A stretch of DNA of 64,000 nucleotides from Bubalus kerabau (GCF_029407905.1 NC_073628.1:19745501-19809500); one strand, 5' to 3'; counted from the stretch's first letter, positions 10,816 to 22,529 are shown. Translations and numbers: made by a program. Notes: generated from the sequence alone by a model not told the origin.

Positions 10816-11045
10816 AAGAGAGTATCTGGACACACAGGGAACACCGGGAATGGTAGGCACGGCAGGACCACCAAGTGGAGAAACAGCAAGAAGGCAGCCA
10901 TCTGCAAGCCAAGGAGAGAGACCTCATAACCTGCCAGCACCCCAACTTGGGACTTTCAGCTTCCAGAACTGTGAGAAAAAAAATACATTGCTATTGCATG
11001 AACCCTGTCAGTGGCATTTTGCTGTGGCAGCCCTATGACACTTTT
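10816..11045 (+). mobile_element. MLT1 (MaLR) LTR, 3' part
   Basis: Carries the 3' half expected after the L1 gap: tatctggacacacagggaac, ccatctgcaagccaaggaga, cttccagaactgtgagaaaa, then gctgtggcagccctatgaca. It has the same orientation as 9902-10044. Confidence 0.78.
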
Positions 11046-11368
11046 GCCCCCAGACCTATAAAATTACAATCCACTCTACCAGCTAACTTTCTCCCAGGGC
11101 CATTCTCAACCCCAGCAGGAGGATAGCCATACTTCAAAGGGAAAGGCTCTTCTGTGGCTGTTTCCGGCTGGGATCAGGGAAGAATTACTGGAACACAGTC
11201 CAGGAAGTCTGCTCCCGCACAGGAGGCTTTGCAGAGTATAGACATGGCCAGAGACGGCAGTTTCAAAGCTGAGCTGCTGGCAGAGTCTGGAAAGGACAAG
11301 GGGGTCCCTTGACTCAGACCTGAAATCAGCTGGGTTCCTTCAATTTCCACCAGCTGTCCTATGCCATG

Positions 11369-11686
11369 CTGTCTTCTCTTGCAACCTCTTTGCTGTGAAC
11401 CCTGGTTTTGCCATCTGCTTTGTCTGCTGACTTGACAACCTGCTTCTCTCCTTCCTGACCTGCCCTCTGCAGGGATAATGATGCTTGTTGTCTTTTGGCC
11501 CTTACCAGAGCATCACGAGCCCTGGTCCTGCCTCCCAGGCCTCCTGGCTTCCATTATTTCTTCATCTTCTCCCCTAACCCAGAGGAAAGGAGATGGAACG
11601 AATGCTTTAATTGGAAACTCCTAGATTTGTGCATGATCAAGAATGCATGTGAGCCACTCTCCATGCAGACAAAGATACCTGGTTCC
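11369..11686 (+). repeat. Left arm of long inverted repeat
   Basis: Runs from ctgtcttctcttgcaacc to gatacctggttcc. By eye about 85-90% of bases pair with the reverse complement of 12011-12321, with small indels. Examples of shared blocks are gacctgccctctgcagggat, gtcctgcctcccaggcct and ctaacccagaggaaaggaga. Repeat family not recognised. Confidence 0.88.
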
Positions 11687-12010
11687 ATGTTCAGAGGAAA
11701 GCTGTGCTTCTGTCTGTCAGCAACTATTTGTCTGTTGGTTATTTTATCCATTGTTCTTTTCAATTAAGGATCCGCCCTGACTGCACATCCCAAACCAGGG
11801 GTACGGATAGCCAAGCACATAGTGGTTCCAACTTGAAAAGTGTGGCATTGTTATCTTGCAGAGGGCTGATTGTGAGCCTATGAACTTCCTGGGGTTCTTT
11901 CTACACCAGAAGCCAGGATGCATTACCAGCTAGAAACTATAAATGCCCTTTTGGTGATAGAGGTGGTAAACATTCATTAGTTCTGCTACAGAAAGAGACT
12001 ATATACCTAA
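11687..12010. other. Spacer (loop) of the long inverted repeat
   Basis: 324 bp between the arms with no obvious self-complementarity and no recognised repeat. No gene seen. Confidence 0.75.
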
Positions 12011-12321
12011 GGAATCAGGCATTGTCTTTGGCCATGGAGAGTGGGTCACATGCATGCTTGATCATGCACAAATATAGGAGTTTCCAGTTAAAGCATTTCT
12101 TCTGTCTCCTTTCCTCTGGGTTAGGGAGAAAATGAAGGAATAACAGAGGCCTGGGAGGCAGGACTGGCGATAGTGATGCTCTGGTAAAGGGCGAAAGACA
12201 CCTAGCATCATTATCCCTGCAGAGGGCAGGTCAGGAAGCAGAGAAGCAGGGCTGTCAAGTCAGCAGACCAAGCAGATGGCAAAACCAGGATTCACAGCAA
12301 AGAGGTTGCAACAGAGGACAG
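12011..12321 (-). repeat. Right arm of long inverted repeat
   Basis: Reverse complement of the left arm, starting ggaatcaggcattgtctttg and ending gaggttgcaacagaggacag. A large RNA hairpin would form in the FLI1 pre-mRNA if both arms are transcribed together. Confidence 0.88.
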
Positions 12322-13060
12322 ATAAAACCAAGCCAGGGTTTCCACAGGCTGACCATGGACAGACCTCTCAAGTAGATGAGAAAGAATACTCTATAGAACA
12401 AAGTGCAGTGTGGTAAACGGTACAAAACTGGTTAAAACTCATTTTGGAATAGAAGTTTCCTTTAGTTCACAAAGAAAACTCCAGTCAAGGGGCCACGTCA
12501 TGGGAGGAGAGGACCCTGGTTTACTCCAGGACATGTCTCCTGTCCTCTGTCCAGTCCTGCCAGCAATTTCCTCTGCTTTTCTCTTTCGGCCTCTTTCCTC
12601 TGTCAGCATATGCCCCCTCACCCAGTTCACCCTGCTCATTCCCCTGCCAGAGCCAGCTCCCTTTCAAGCTGTAGACAACCAGAGCTCAGAACCCTCCCAG
12701 AGCATCCGTGACATCAGTCATCACGAGTCTGTTCTTGTCTGCTGTGGTCCCAGCACTAGGGGTCGTCGCAGCTGCCCACCACCTGTGGTCCCCGCTCACG
12801 ACTTCCGCACGCATCCCCTGCCCCAGGCTCACTGTCCCCGAGGCTGCACTAAACAGGCCCTCAGTGCCCTCCTGTGTCTGACTCTGTGAGTCCTTGTGCT
12901 CGGAGCATCCTTTCTTTGCCCTCTTGGCCGGGCGCACATCCAATTCTACCCATTTTGTAGGTGAATGAAATCTTCCTTACTCTGTGAAACCTTCCCTGAT
13001 AATAATGCCCTCTGACTCACTTGAACTTTTAAAGGCCTAGTGAGAACACAGCTTGGGTAG
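12322..13060. other. FLI1: Intron 1 sequence with an L2-like remnant
   Basis: An L2-like segment (tctgtgaaaccttccctgat) lies at about 12955-13030. The rest is unique, and open frames at 12410-12943 show no recognisable domain. Confidence 0.5.
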
Positions 13061-13118
13061 ACGTACATGTGTGTGCGTGCACGTGTGCGCGTGTGCACAC
13101 AAACACACACACACACCT
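13061..13118. repeat. Alternating purine-pyrimidine tract, Z-DNA candidate
   Basis: Positions 13061-13100 alternate purine and pyrimidine without a break and include GC steps (tgcgtgcacgtgtgcgcgtg). A CA dinucleotide run follows to 13118. Confidence 0.8.
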
Positions 13119-13421
13119 GTTTGCAACCATTCATAGCGAAATGGCTTTTTTAAACAAATTTCATCACAGTGTGTAGAAAAGAATTGGTGACTGGGAGAAG
13201 CTGGGAGAGAGAGAAAATGCAGGAGAATGGTTCCTTGCCTGGCCTGGACTGAATCAGAAAACCGAACACAAGCAGGAGGGGACATGAGGACCATCAATGC
13301 GAATCATACATGTGGGGAGACCAGGGCCCAGGCAAGCTGATTTGGGATTCAGGTGGAGCATGAGTGCTGGGGTGATCTGCGTCTGAAATAGCAGTGCTTT
13401 GCTACACGAGGCTGAGTGCAG

Positions 13422-13618
13422 GGGCTTCCTGGTGGTCCAGCGGTTAAGACTTTGCCTTCCATTGCAGAGGGCCTGAGTTCAATCTGTGGTCAAGGAGCTA
13501 AGATCCCTCAAACCTAGGGCCAAAAAACCAAAACATAAACAACAGAAGCAATATTGTAATAAATTCAATAGAGACTTTAAAATGGTCCACCTGGAAAAAA
13601 AAAATCTTAAAAGAAAAT
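13422..13618 (+). mobile_element. tRNA-derived SINE (CHR-2/SINE2-1_BT type)
   Basis: Head ggggcttcctggtggtccag with cggttaagact, followed by the body ccaaaaaaccaaaacataaa, aagcaatattgtaataaa and aaaatggtccacctgg, ending in an A-rich tail. The same body is shared by 22530-22702 and 42916-43230. Confidence 0.82.
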
Positions 13619-13992
13619 AAGCCTGAGCGCTTTGAGGGTATCCAGAGACCACAGCCGCAGTACAGTCTCTGTGGCCAATGGCAGGTCTCCTCTAAACTGC
13701 TTTGGGGGTGGCGGGTGCATTTCAGGGAGACAGACATAGAACAGGAAGACACCACAGGGGCACAGTGTAGACTGAGGCTGCCATCGTATTGCGCTACAGC
13801 TTCATGTCCCCACTGGGGGTCCCGGAAGTCCCTGGGGATGATCCGATGGGTGCGGGCACCAACGGGCTGCTTTTCTCAGCTGAGAAGGCAGACGGATCAA
13901 TGACATGCTTGTAACTTATTACCTGTGTGTGGCTGTTGCTATTTTCTCCATGTCTCAGAAGCTGTTTTGTTTGTTTTTGTTGTTGCTTCTTG

Positions 13993-14204
13993 TATAGTCT
14001 CTCAGTCATGTCTGACTCTTTGTGACCACATGGGATATAGCCCGCCAGGCTCCTCTGTCCATGGAATTCTCCAGGCAAGAATACTGGAGTGGGTAGCCAT
14101 TGCCTTCTCCAGCGGATCTTCCCAACCTAGGGACTGAACCTGCGTCTTTTATGTCTCCTACATTGGCACATGAGTTCTTTACCACTGAGCCGCCAGGGAA
14201 GCTC
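13993..14204 (-). mobile_element. Bov-tA SINE
   Basis: Reverse orientation: ctctcagtcatgtctgactc to the head complement gagccgccagggaagctc. Confidence 0.92.
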
Positions 14205-14266
14205 AGAAGCCATTTACTTTTACTTAAATACTTAAAGCTTATAAAAGTTTCAATGTGAAAGTCTTT

Positions 14267-14536
14267 GCTGTTGCTAAGTCGCTTCAGTCGTGTCCGACTC
14301 TCTGCGACCCCCGAGATGGCAGCCTACCAGGCTCCCCTGTCCCTGGGATTCTCCAGGCAAGAATACTGGAGTGGGTTGCCATTTCCTTCTCCAATGCATG
14401 AAAGTGAAAAGTGAAAGTGAAGTCGCTCAGTCGTGTCCGACCCTTAGCAACCCCATGGACTGCAGCCTACCAGGCTCTTCCGTCCATGGGATTTTCCAGG
14501 CAAGAGTACTGGAGTGGGGTACCATTACCTTCTCCG
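14267..14536 (-). mobile_element. BOV-A2 SINE (dimer) with target-site duplication
   Basis: Two BovA monomers joined by aatgcatgaaagtgaaaagt. Flanked by the 12 bp direct repeat gtgaaagtcttt at 14255-14266 and 14537-14548, marking a clean insertion. Confidence 0.93.
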
Positions 14537-14548
14537 GTGAAAGTCTTT

Positions 14549-15664
14549 ACTAGTACTTAAAACTCTTTACAGGAATGAGTCCACAGTTGGTGTTCCGTTC
14601 TTTTATACTGAGGGATGGTTTCTAAATGTTTAACTCTGGGAGGATGGGCTGAATATAGAAAGAGTATCAGCATGAAAGTTCACACACTACTCTCAGAGTG
14701 GCTGGGTTCCTTCAGTTCTCCATTTGACCTTGGGAATGACACTGATCCCTTCATTCAGAGGGAGACAAGTGATTCTTCAAAGACTTGTTGAGTCTAGGTT
14801 GCCATAGAGCACCCTGCAGGGAAACTGCCTTTAGTGGGAAGGACAGAAGGCAGGGCCCTAATCCCAAGTGTGGCCTCAGTCTGAGGTCTCTCATGGTCCC
14901 CATCACTGTCCCTGCGAAGTCAGCCCTTAACTGCTTAGTAACTGGATTCTACGAAGCACATGCCTTCTCTCTGTTGCATGCTGGGAACAAAAAGCCTGTT
15001 CATCAGGATGCTCTGGCCCCTCACTACTGCATCCTAGAGCCAGAGGGAAGCACAGGGCTCTTGGACTCCAAATAGGGAAATAGTCGAGCACATCAGTATC
15101 CTACTTGACCCATTTACTAGGGCACTCAGGCAAGGGAAACGTCTTGGCGCGGCAGCTTGAGTTCCAAGCTAACAGGATGGTAATACTGGCTGTAAAAATG
15201 CTGACCAAACCATGTCAGCCTTCCTTCCCAGGATCTCCTGCTGGCTCTGGGAGCCTGCATACATGCACAGCCAGGGGGCACTTGTCTTGCTGCAGATTCT
15301 CCTTTTTATCCAATTTGGGTAAGGTTGCCTTAAATACACATCACTTCTAATACATCTCATTACAGAAGAGAGATCAAAGTAGCAGACGATTATCATATTA
15401 TTTATTAAGTGCATGTTTCCTTGAGCGATCTAATTTAATTCTCCCTGCAATTCTATAGGGGATGTGCTGTTATCACCTCTGTTTTTTTCTGATGAGGAAA
15501 TAGATACTCAGAGAAGTGAACTAACTAGCTCAGGTGACACAGCAACTGAATGTGACCTGGGATTCTAATTCAGATCTGCTGTCCGGGCACTGAACCACGA
15601 CCATCCACCTCCCGGTTAGACTGTCACCTCTTTGAGGGTAACTCTTATGTTTGTTGAAACATAC
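14549..15664. other. FLI1: Intron 1 sequence with a MIR/L2-like remnant
   Basis: A MIR-like region (gatgaggaaatagatactca, gacctgggattctaattcag) lies at about 15430-15600. The rest is unique, with no gene seen. Confidence 0.5.
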
Positions 15665-15865
15665 CTAGAGCCTGATCTCCCGAGTCAGAGATTTGAGTTC
15701 CAATCCAAGTTCCATCAATTACTCACCAATACACCACCCAGTGCAATTCATTTACAATTTACAAACGTCATTTTCTCATCTGTAGAATGGGGATAATAAC
15801 AGTCCCTAAGCTGGCAGATTTAGAATAAGTATAAAATGAGATAATATAAATGAACTCCCTAAATC
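15665..15865 (+). mobile_element. MIR SINE remnant
   Basis: Diverged MIR: ttttctcatctgtagaatgg, ggataataacagtcccta, then aaaatgagataatataaatg. Confidence 0.65.
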
Positions 15866-15881
15866 AAGTGTCTAAAGTTCT

Positions 15882-16078
15882 CCCAGGTGGCTCAGTAGTA
15901 AGGAATCCACCTGCCAAATACAGGAGACACGAGTTCAAATCCTGAGTCAAGAAGATCCCCTGGAAAAGGAAATAGCAACCCACTCTAGTATTCTTGCCTG
16001 GGAAATTCCATGGACAGAGGAGACTGTCAGGCTACAGTCTAAGGAGTTGCAAAAGAGTCAGACGCAACCGACATGTTA
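15882..16078 (+). mobile_element. Bov-tA SINE with target-site duplication
   Basis: Head tcccaggtggctcagtag, body gaagatcccctgg and ccatggacagaggag. Flanked by the direct repeat ctaaagttct at 15872-15881 and 16079-16088. Confidence 0.92.
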
Positions 16079-16124
16079 CTAAAGTTCTTAGGACATAGCA
16101 AACAAACAAACAAAAAATGTTTTT

Positions 16125-16290
16125 AGGGACTTTCCTGGTGGTGCAATGGCTAAGACTCCACACTCCCAGTGCAGGTGATCCAGGTTCGATCACTGGTCAG
16201 GGAACTAGATCTTGCGTGCCACGACTAAAAGATCCCGCGTGCCATAACTAAGACCCCCGTACAGCCAAATAAATACAAATAAAATTTTTT
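16125..16290 (+). mobile_element. tRNA-derived SINE (CHR-2 type)
   Basis: Head gggactttcctggtggtgca, B-box-like ggttcgatcactgg, then actagatcttgcgtgcc and an AAATAAATACA-type tail. Confidence 0.85.
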
Positions 16291-18078
16291 AAAAATTCAA
16301 AAAGAAGTACAATGCTGAGAGATTCTATAGGAATGCCATGGGAACCTCTGGGTTGGAGATGCGGTTTGGAGAAGGGAGATAAAACCAGAGAGGTACCTCC
16401 TTCTCAAATGTGTTGGCTACTTAAAAGCAACCAAGTCTGTCTAAGGTTCAAAACGAGCAGGTTTGGAGATAACAGATTTGAAATGTGGATTCCACAGACT
16501 TCTAGAGAAGAGAGCGTACTTCTTACTCTGTGCTTCTGCTCCATGCAAACCATCAGATCGTTTCCTTGCAGCCTCAGTCTGCTCTCTCTTTCTAGTTTCT
16601 GAATTCAGGCCTCTAGGAGGCACAGACGAGGCTCAGAAATCATCCTGCGAAAGACAGGGGCAGTAGTAGCACCCACTCATCCCACTGTCCCTATATCAGT
16701 CCTACAGTAAGTATCAGAAGAATGCCGGCTGCATGACTGTGAATTCATAAATAAATAAACTTTCCTTATTTCGGAATTTGTCATGTATACATTTTGTTTC
16801 TTCTCTTTTCCTTTTTTTTTTTTTAAATACCAGCAGATGTGTCTCCCACCATTTGTTTTCCTTAGATTAAGTCCAGGCTTATTTTCCACGCTCACATCAG
16901 TTGAGTGATGGTGGGGGATGTGGTCAGAGCCTGGCCACATGACGGCCTGGCTGACATTAGTGATGAACCGAGGACTGCGTCCCCAGACAGCTTAGCAGAG
17001 ATGGAGGCAGAGAGGGAAAAGCCTCTGGAGCAGCCAGCAAAGGCTGAAGAGGGTGATGTGAGATGTCCCCTATTCTCTGCAGGAGGGCAGGAAAGAAGTG
17101 TCTGCTATAGTCCATGTACAGGAAGGACACACAGGAGCCACAGCGATGGGCCAGATGGAGTCAGAGAAGGAAGAGACCCTGATTCTTATAATGAGGCTGA
17201 GTGTTTATTTCTAGCACAGGGAATGACCCAAAAGACAGGGCCCCAGACCAACCAACCCTACACTGGTTCGCTGCCCACCTCTCCCCGGTGCTGCCCCAAG
17301 TCTTGTAAGGACAACTTTCGGTGGCCGATAAGCTGTGCTAGAGGCAATTTGAAAAGATGTCAAAATCAACCAGACTGACTTCCCTGCCGCTCGCTGCCTC
17401 TGCTCCAGGAGTCCAAGACTCCCAGACCAGGCCTCTGGAGAGCTAATCCCTGGGTCACCACAGGAAGCCACGAGTTGTGGCTTTTTATTACATTCTTTGC
17501 ATAATGACATAAAGTCCCTTCTCCTGGCAGCCAGAGAGCATATACAATGCAGACAGGATTCCAGGGAGCAAAGTCCTCTGGCTTCTCTGTTTTTGGAAAC
17601 CAGCAGGCTCTGCAGCAGTGTGTGTGGGGGCAGGGCAGGGCGGGGCTGGGGGTTGTGGGGGGGCCGTGGACGATGCTCAGCACAGTCACAGCTGACGTGT
17701 CAGGAGAGATGGCTCCTATGAGATTGCTCAAACCTTCGGCTTCCTCCTCCTTTTTAGCAGCCAGCCCTGTGCCTGATTCTAACTGATTTTTTTCCAATAT
17801 ATGGAAGGCAGGTGCGAAAGGGAAGAGGAGGCACATGTTTGGCAATGATGGATCAGGAAGAAGGTGAAGACATCAATCAATCACTCAAATTGATCTGAAA
17901 GCTCTTTAGCACAGAGCAGTGCAGGTGCTCCCACTCAGGTCAGGAAGGTTGTCTTTGCCCCAAAATGGCCACAGCAGTATTTCCAATCTTGGCCACTCCC
18001 CACCAAGAGGCCATGTCTATTCCCCTCCCTAGGAACACAAAGGAAACTTTATGATACCTCCACAAGTGGAAGGTGGCA
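16291..18078. other. FLI1: Unique intron 1 sequence, no gene seen
   Basis: No young repeat. The open frame at 16905-17378 has no recognisable domain. A G-rich tract at 17626-17664 is listed separately. Confidence 0.55.
17626..17664 (+). other. G-quadruplex candidate
   Basis: At least six G runs of three or more (gggggcagggcagggcgggg, then ctgggggttg and a run of seven G) with short loops. Confidence 0.6.
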
Positions 18079-18278
18079 GGGAACTTCCCTGGTTGGTCCA
18101 GTGGTTAAGCATCCACCTTCCAATGCAGGGAATGTGGGTTCAATCCCTGGTTGGAGAATTAAGATCCCACATGTCACGAGGCAACTAAGCCCACACACCA
18201 CGACTAGAGAGAAGTTTGCACACCACAGTGAAAAATGTTGCATGCTGCATCTAAGACCCAAGGCAGCTGAGTAAATTA
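18079..18278 (+). mobile_element. tRNA-derived SINE (CHR-2 type)
   Basis: Head gggaacttccctggttggtc, ggttcaatccctgg, then aagatcccacatgtcacgag and an extended body with cacgactagagagaag. Confidence 0.83.
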
Positions 18279-18289
18279 ACTATGATACG

Positions 18290-18495
18290 TATGCACGCGC
18301 GCTCAGTTGTGTCCGATTCTTTGCGACCCCAGCCAGGCTCCTCTGTCCATGGAATTTCCTGGGCAAGAATACTGGAGTGGGTTGCCATTTCCTTTTTTCA
18401 GGGGAATCTTCCCAACCCAGGGATCAAACCCACGTCTCTTGTGTCTCCTGCCTTGGCAGGCAGGTTCTTGACCACTAGCGCCACCTGGGAAGCCC
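18290..18495 (-). mobile_element. Bov-tA SINE
   Basis: Reverse orientation, starting cgcgcgctcagttgtgtccg and ending ccacctgggaagccc. It directly follows the CHR-type SINE, which is in the opposite orientation. Confidence 0.92.
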
Positions 18496-21400
18496 GAGGA
18501 TGTTAGGATCTTCCCATTATTGAAAAGAAACCCAAGTGTCCAGAGGCTCAGCGCTTGCCTTAGATCCTTCAACTAGCGATTCTCCAATCTGTAGCCCAAC
18601 TGCAAAGCTCTTCCTCAAACTGTTCCCAGTTTGGCAACTCGGTCTCGCCCCATCCTGGGTTGTGTCGCATAGCCAAAATGCCCCTGGAAACTCAGAGTGC
18701 CAGGCTGATTTCTAAAGTAGCTTATTGAAATCTCTAATCCCATCCCTACCCCCATCTCCAGTCCTCCACCAGCCACCTTGTCACTTAAATCTTCACTAAC
18801 TGGGGAAGTGGGGGCTTCTGCTATGACTGGCCCGGCGAAAGGCAGTCAGCCAAGTTCCTAGAAGATGGAATTGGAACCCTTTGCAGATGAAAGTACTTTA
18901 TTTAATGGAGTTTAATAAATTAAGGGAATGAACCTAAGTGCGTTCAGAGGAGAGGGGCTCGGCGTTCCATACAGGCAGGCCACGTAACAGAATCCAGAGC
19001 CGGAGGCCCCTGTTAATCATAGTCTCCCATTAGAGGCTTCTCCACGTCTCCCGTGGGTCTCTACCTTTGCCTGTTGACATTGAGTTTTCACAGTCACTTT
19101 TTTGACCATAACCACATTTAAAGGGCATCTCTAAAGATCAAAGTGAAAATCTCCTCCCACGGAGAACGAGTCTACTGCTGAAAAGAAGAAAAGTGCTGAA
19201 TGTGGAAACTAACAGGAAGGCGGATTGAAGGTTAGTCTGAGCTCCAAGAAGGGAACATTTTACAGTATGTTGACCTTTCTGTGTCTTTACAGTGGGTCTG
19301 GCCACACTTCAAGCTGCTTTTTCTCAATGACAATGGGGAGCTCGAAAAGGCCAGCCATGATCTGCTGTGTATAATTTGACAATCCAGGGACCACACCCCT
19401 CTCCAATAATAAAGAGTGACCTCATCACAGAGGTGGACCTCAACGTGTCCAAGGGGCAGGGCAGCATGAGGGTGGGATATGAGGGCTCACCCTGGTTGGA
19501 AAGCTTAGATGGAGCCCGTGAAATCAAGCCTGTGTTCTTCTGCCAGTTTTGATGGACTGGAAGGGTTAAATAAAGCCCTGCCAGGTACAAAGGGATGATG
19601 ATGAAGAGGAAACTGGCAACCATCAAAACACAACCACAGAAGCCACGGGAGACGCTGGTAAGGAAGGCATTCGTCCTGGATAATGGACCAGACATAAGGT
19701 CCCAGTAGATTTCACTGCTCATCGCTTGCACTGGGACTGTATCCTGCCTGGCTGCACAGCGGTGGCTGCACTCGTCATTAACAATACTGGAAGCTTCCAT
19801 ATCGGTGGCTGAAGGCCACTGCTCTGACCTCTTCCTGCTCTCTTCTGCCCTGGGGATGAACTAAAAGGTCAGGATTGGCACAGCAGGTCCTCCAAGACTC
19901 AGCTCCAAGACAAGAGGTTGATGCCCTGGTGCCCCTATGGCACCACATGGGTGGTTATATATCAGAATGTTTTCCCTGCCCTGGAGTGCGTTTTTCTGAC
20001 TGTGGAGGTGGTGGCACAAGAGGACAGTTGAGGATCTGGATGGGCTGGGAGCAGCCTTGTCCCCCAGAGGATCCCTGAGCAGGTTTGTTGCAGGAGAGGT
20101 CAGAGGTGAATGGGTAAAGGAAGCAAACCACTTCACCACTCTCTTCACTCCATAGTGTGATGCTGTAAAGTCTGTTTCAATAAAAGGCACAGTGTGCCAG
20201 CTGCGACAACGCGGGCTTTTATTGGCTGTGCAACTTCGGGCAAATTACCTAACCTCTTGGTTCCTGGAAAATTTTAACTGTCTTCCACTGAACGTTTAAT
20301 GCTCTTTGACGATGATGAATGGCTGCAGTGCCCTGACCACAGAAAGCTGAAAGCTCGGAAGCAGCAGCCTGGTGGGGGTGGCTGCAGTATTTCCTCGAGG
20401 CGTCCGAATTCCCCCACCGTGGGGGTGATGGAACAGCCAGGGAGAAGGGACATGGTCCCCTTGGGCTTGGTCTTCGTGGCTCTGGCCTGGTAGCTGGACC
20501 AAGAGGATCTCAGTCTGGTCTGTGATGACCAGGGAAGAGGGGGCAGAGGCAGCTCAGATCTGAAACGATGGGCTCCCCCAGGGGGAAGCAGACTCTCAGT
20601 CTACCAGCGGTGATGACACTTTCTGCCATTGTTTGCAAACTCGGGGAGAGGAGGAAATGTAGGCAGTGTGTACCCTTAGGAGCTTTTCCAATTCTAGGAG
20701 TCCTGAGACCTTTCTCATCCTTTCTCTCAAAGACCAAGAGAAGCAGCCCAAAGAGAGAGACCACGTCTACCGTAATCACTGCTTGCATCTAGCAGCTTGC
20801 ACAGTTCCTGGCACACCTAGTAGGTGTGCAAAAGAGTTTTTGGATGGATAAGAACCCCAGAGCATGATGGGAACCCCAGAGCACGATGAAAAACACCGAG
20901 AGCCTCGCTCCCCACCGCCAGTGCCGCTGCCACCAGCCAGCCTTCCCACTCGCTCTTGGCCATGAGACATTAAGCCTTGCACCCAGGCTTGTCCATTTTT
21001 TCTAGCCAGCCACACCCCATGACCATTTCTTGTTCATATTTAAACATGAAGCCACTGACCATTCCCCCAACCCGCCACCCCCGACAAGGACTTGAGGTCC
21101 TTTTCCTAGAAGCTGTGATATTATCCGCTGATGTCCTCATGTGATGGTTTCCATGGCAACGGGTGCCCTCATAATCACAGGAAGCCCAGGAGGAAACAAG
21201 CACACAGGGGCCCTTTGCTCTGTTCTTTCAGCTACACCCAGGGAGCGTCCTGGCAGGAGGACAAAAACAAAACCAGCCTCAAGGAGCAGGCTGTCAATGT
21301 CCATGAGCCCCGCTGGCCCTGTCCAGAGAGAGAGAGGAGTCCACTTCACCTTGATGGAGACCCGGGTCCTAGCACAAGACCCCTTTTGACTTCACTTCCC

Positions 21401-21917
21401 TCAGGGCACTGGGCAAAGAAGAGCCCGGATCCATTTCTTGGTTCTTCATGGCTGTTTCCTCTTGGTGACTCGTGCCCAGGAAGCCACACTGGGTGACCTT
21501 AGGCCTATCCCATCCTGACTGTGCAGGATCTCTAACTTTCACATCTGCATGGGTCACTCTACCCAAGGTGTCTAGTCCTTCTGTGGTCCCAGGGCATACG
21601 GTTACCAGGTTGCTGCAGGCACAGGAGAATGCAAGTGACCAGAGGAGGTGCCCACGGAGCCTGTCTTCTGGGCTGGCTCAGATGTCCCCGCCCTGTCTCT
21701 GCCCACCTCTTAGGTTGGCTATCCTCTGCTCCTCCACTCCATTTGTCCCCTCTATTCCTTCTTGCCTTTCTCATTTCTTTTGCTGCATTTTAATGTCCTT
21801 ATTAAATGGTTTCTCTTCAAATAAGACCTCTTACCTGTTTCTTCCCAGCACTCTTGTCCTGTAGATGTCTCTATAATACACATTTCTGGATTGTTCTTTG
21901 GGTGTCTGCAAACATAT
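18496..21917. other. FLI1: Mostly unique intron 1 sequence with MIR and L2 remnants
   Basis: A MIR-like piece (tgcaacttcgggcaaattac) lies near 20215-20280. An L2 3'-end-like piece (tggcacacctagtaggtgtg) lies near 20795-20850. The open frame at 19324-19800 on the minus strand is discussed as a finding. No gene was recognised. Confidence 0.5.
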
Positions 21918-22132
21918 GGGCTTTACAGGTGGCTCGTAAAGAATCCGCCTGCCAATGCAGGAGACATGGGTTTGATCGCTGGGCCGGGAAGATCCCATAG
22001 AGAAGGAAATGGCAACCCACTCCAGTATTCTTGCCATGGGAAATCCCATGGACAGAAGAGCCTGGTGGGCTACAGTCCATGAGGTCGCCAAAGAGTAGGA
22101 CACAACCGGGCAACTGAACAACAACAACAAAA
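21918..22132 (+). mobile_element. Bov-tA SINE
   Basis: Head gggctttacaggtggctcg, gaagatcccatagagaagg, then cagtccatgaggtcgccaaa and an aacaacaacaacaaaa tail. Confidence 0.92.
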
Positions 22133-22518
22133 CACCTTTGTGAATACCAGCTTTCCTGTCCCTTTGCTCAATCCAGACATCCCACAGAGCTGCCTTCCTC
22201 ATCCCCTTTGGCTCACTGAATCTCAGCTCTTCACCAAACCTTTCTGGAGGACATACTCCATGCCAGCATTTGGTCCAGGGGATGCAAAGATAAATGAGCC
22301 CAAGGTGCTTAGTCTGGGGAGAAGGCTGATATGGGTACAGGGGCTCATGTCGGCGGGTAGGGGGCAATGAGTAAAGGCTCAGGGGAGGCCCTCCTGGAAC
22401 AGGTAGAGCCCAAGGTGGGTGGAGGGGACCTTCCAGAACACCTGGAGTTCCATCACCTCCTCTAGGAAGTTTCACCCTCCTGCAGTCCCCTGCAGTAAGC
22501 TCTCACTCTGCTGAAATT
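22133..22518. other. FLI1: Unique intron 1 sequence, no gene seen
   Basis: The text ccatgccagcatttggtcca resembles the 'tgccaggcactgtgctagg' motif of old L2/MIR-type repeats. No gene recognised. Confidence 0.45.
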
Positions 22519-22529
22519 TGTAGTACTTT

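Noticed and set aside
21831..22475. 214-codon open frame on the minus strand
   Set aside because: Its middle is a translated Bov-tA SINE (21918-22132), and the rest has no recognisable motif.
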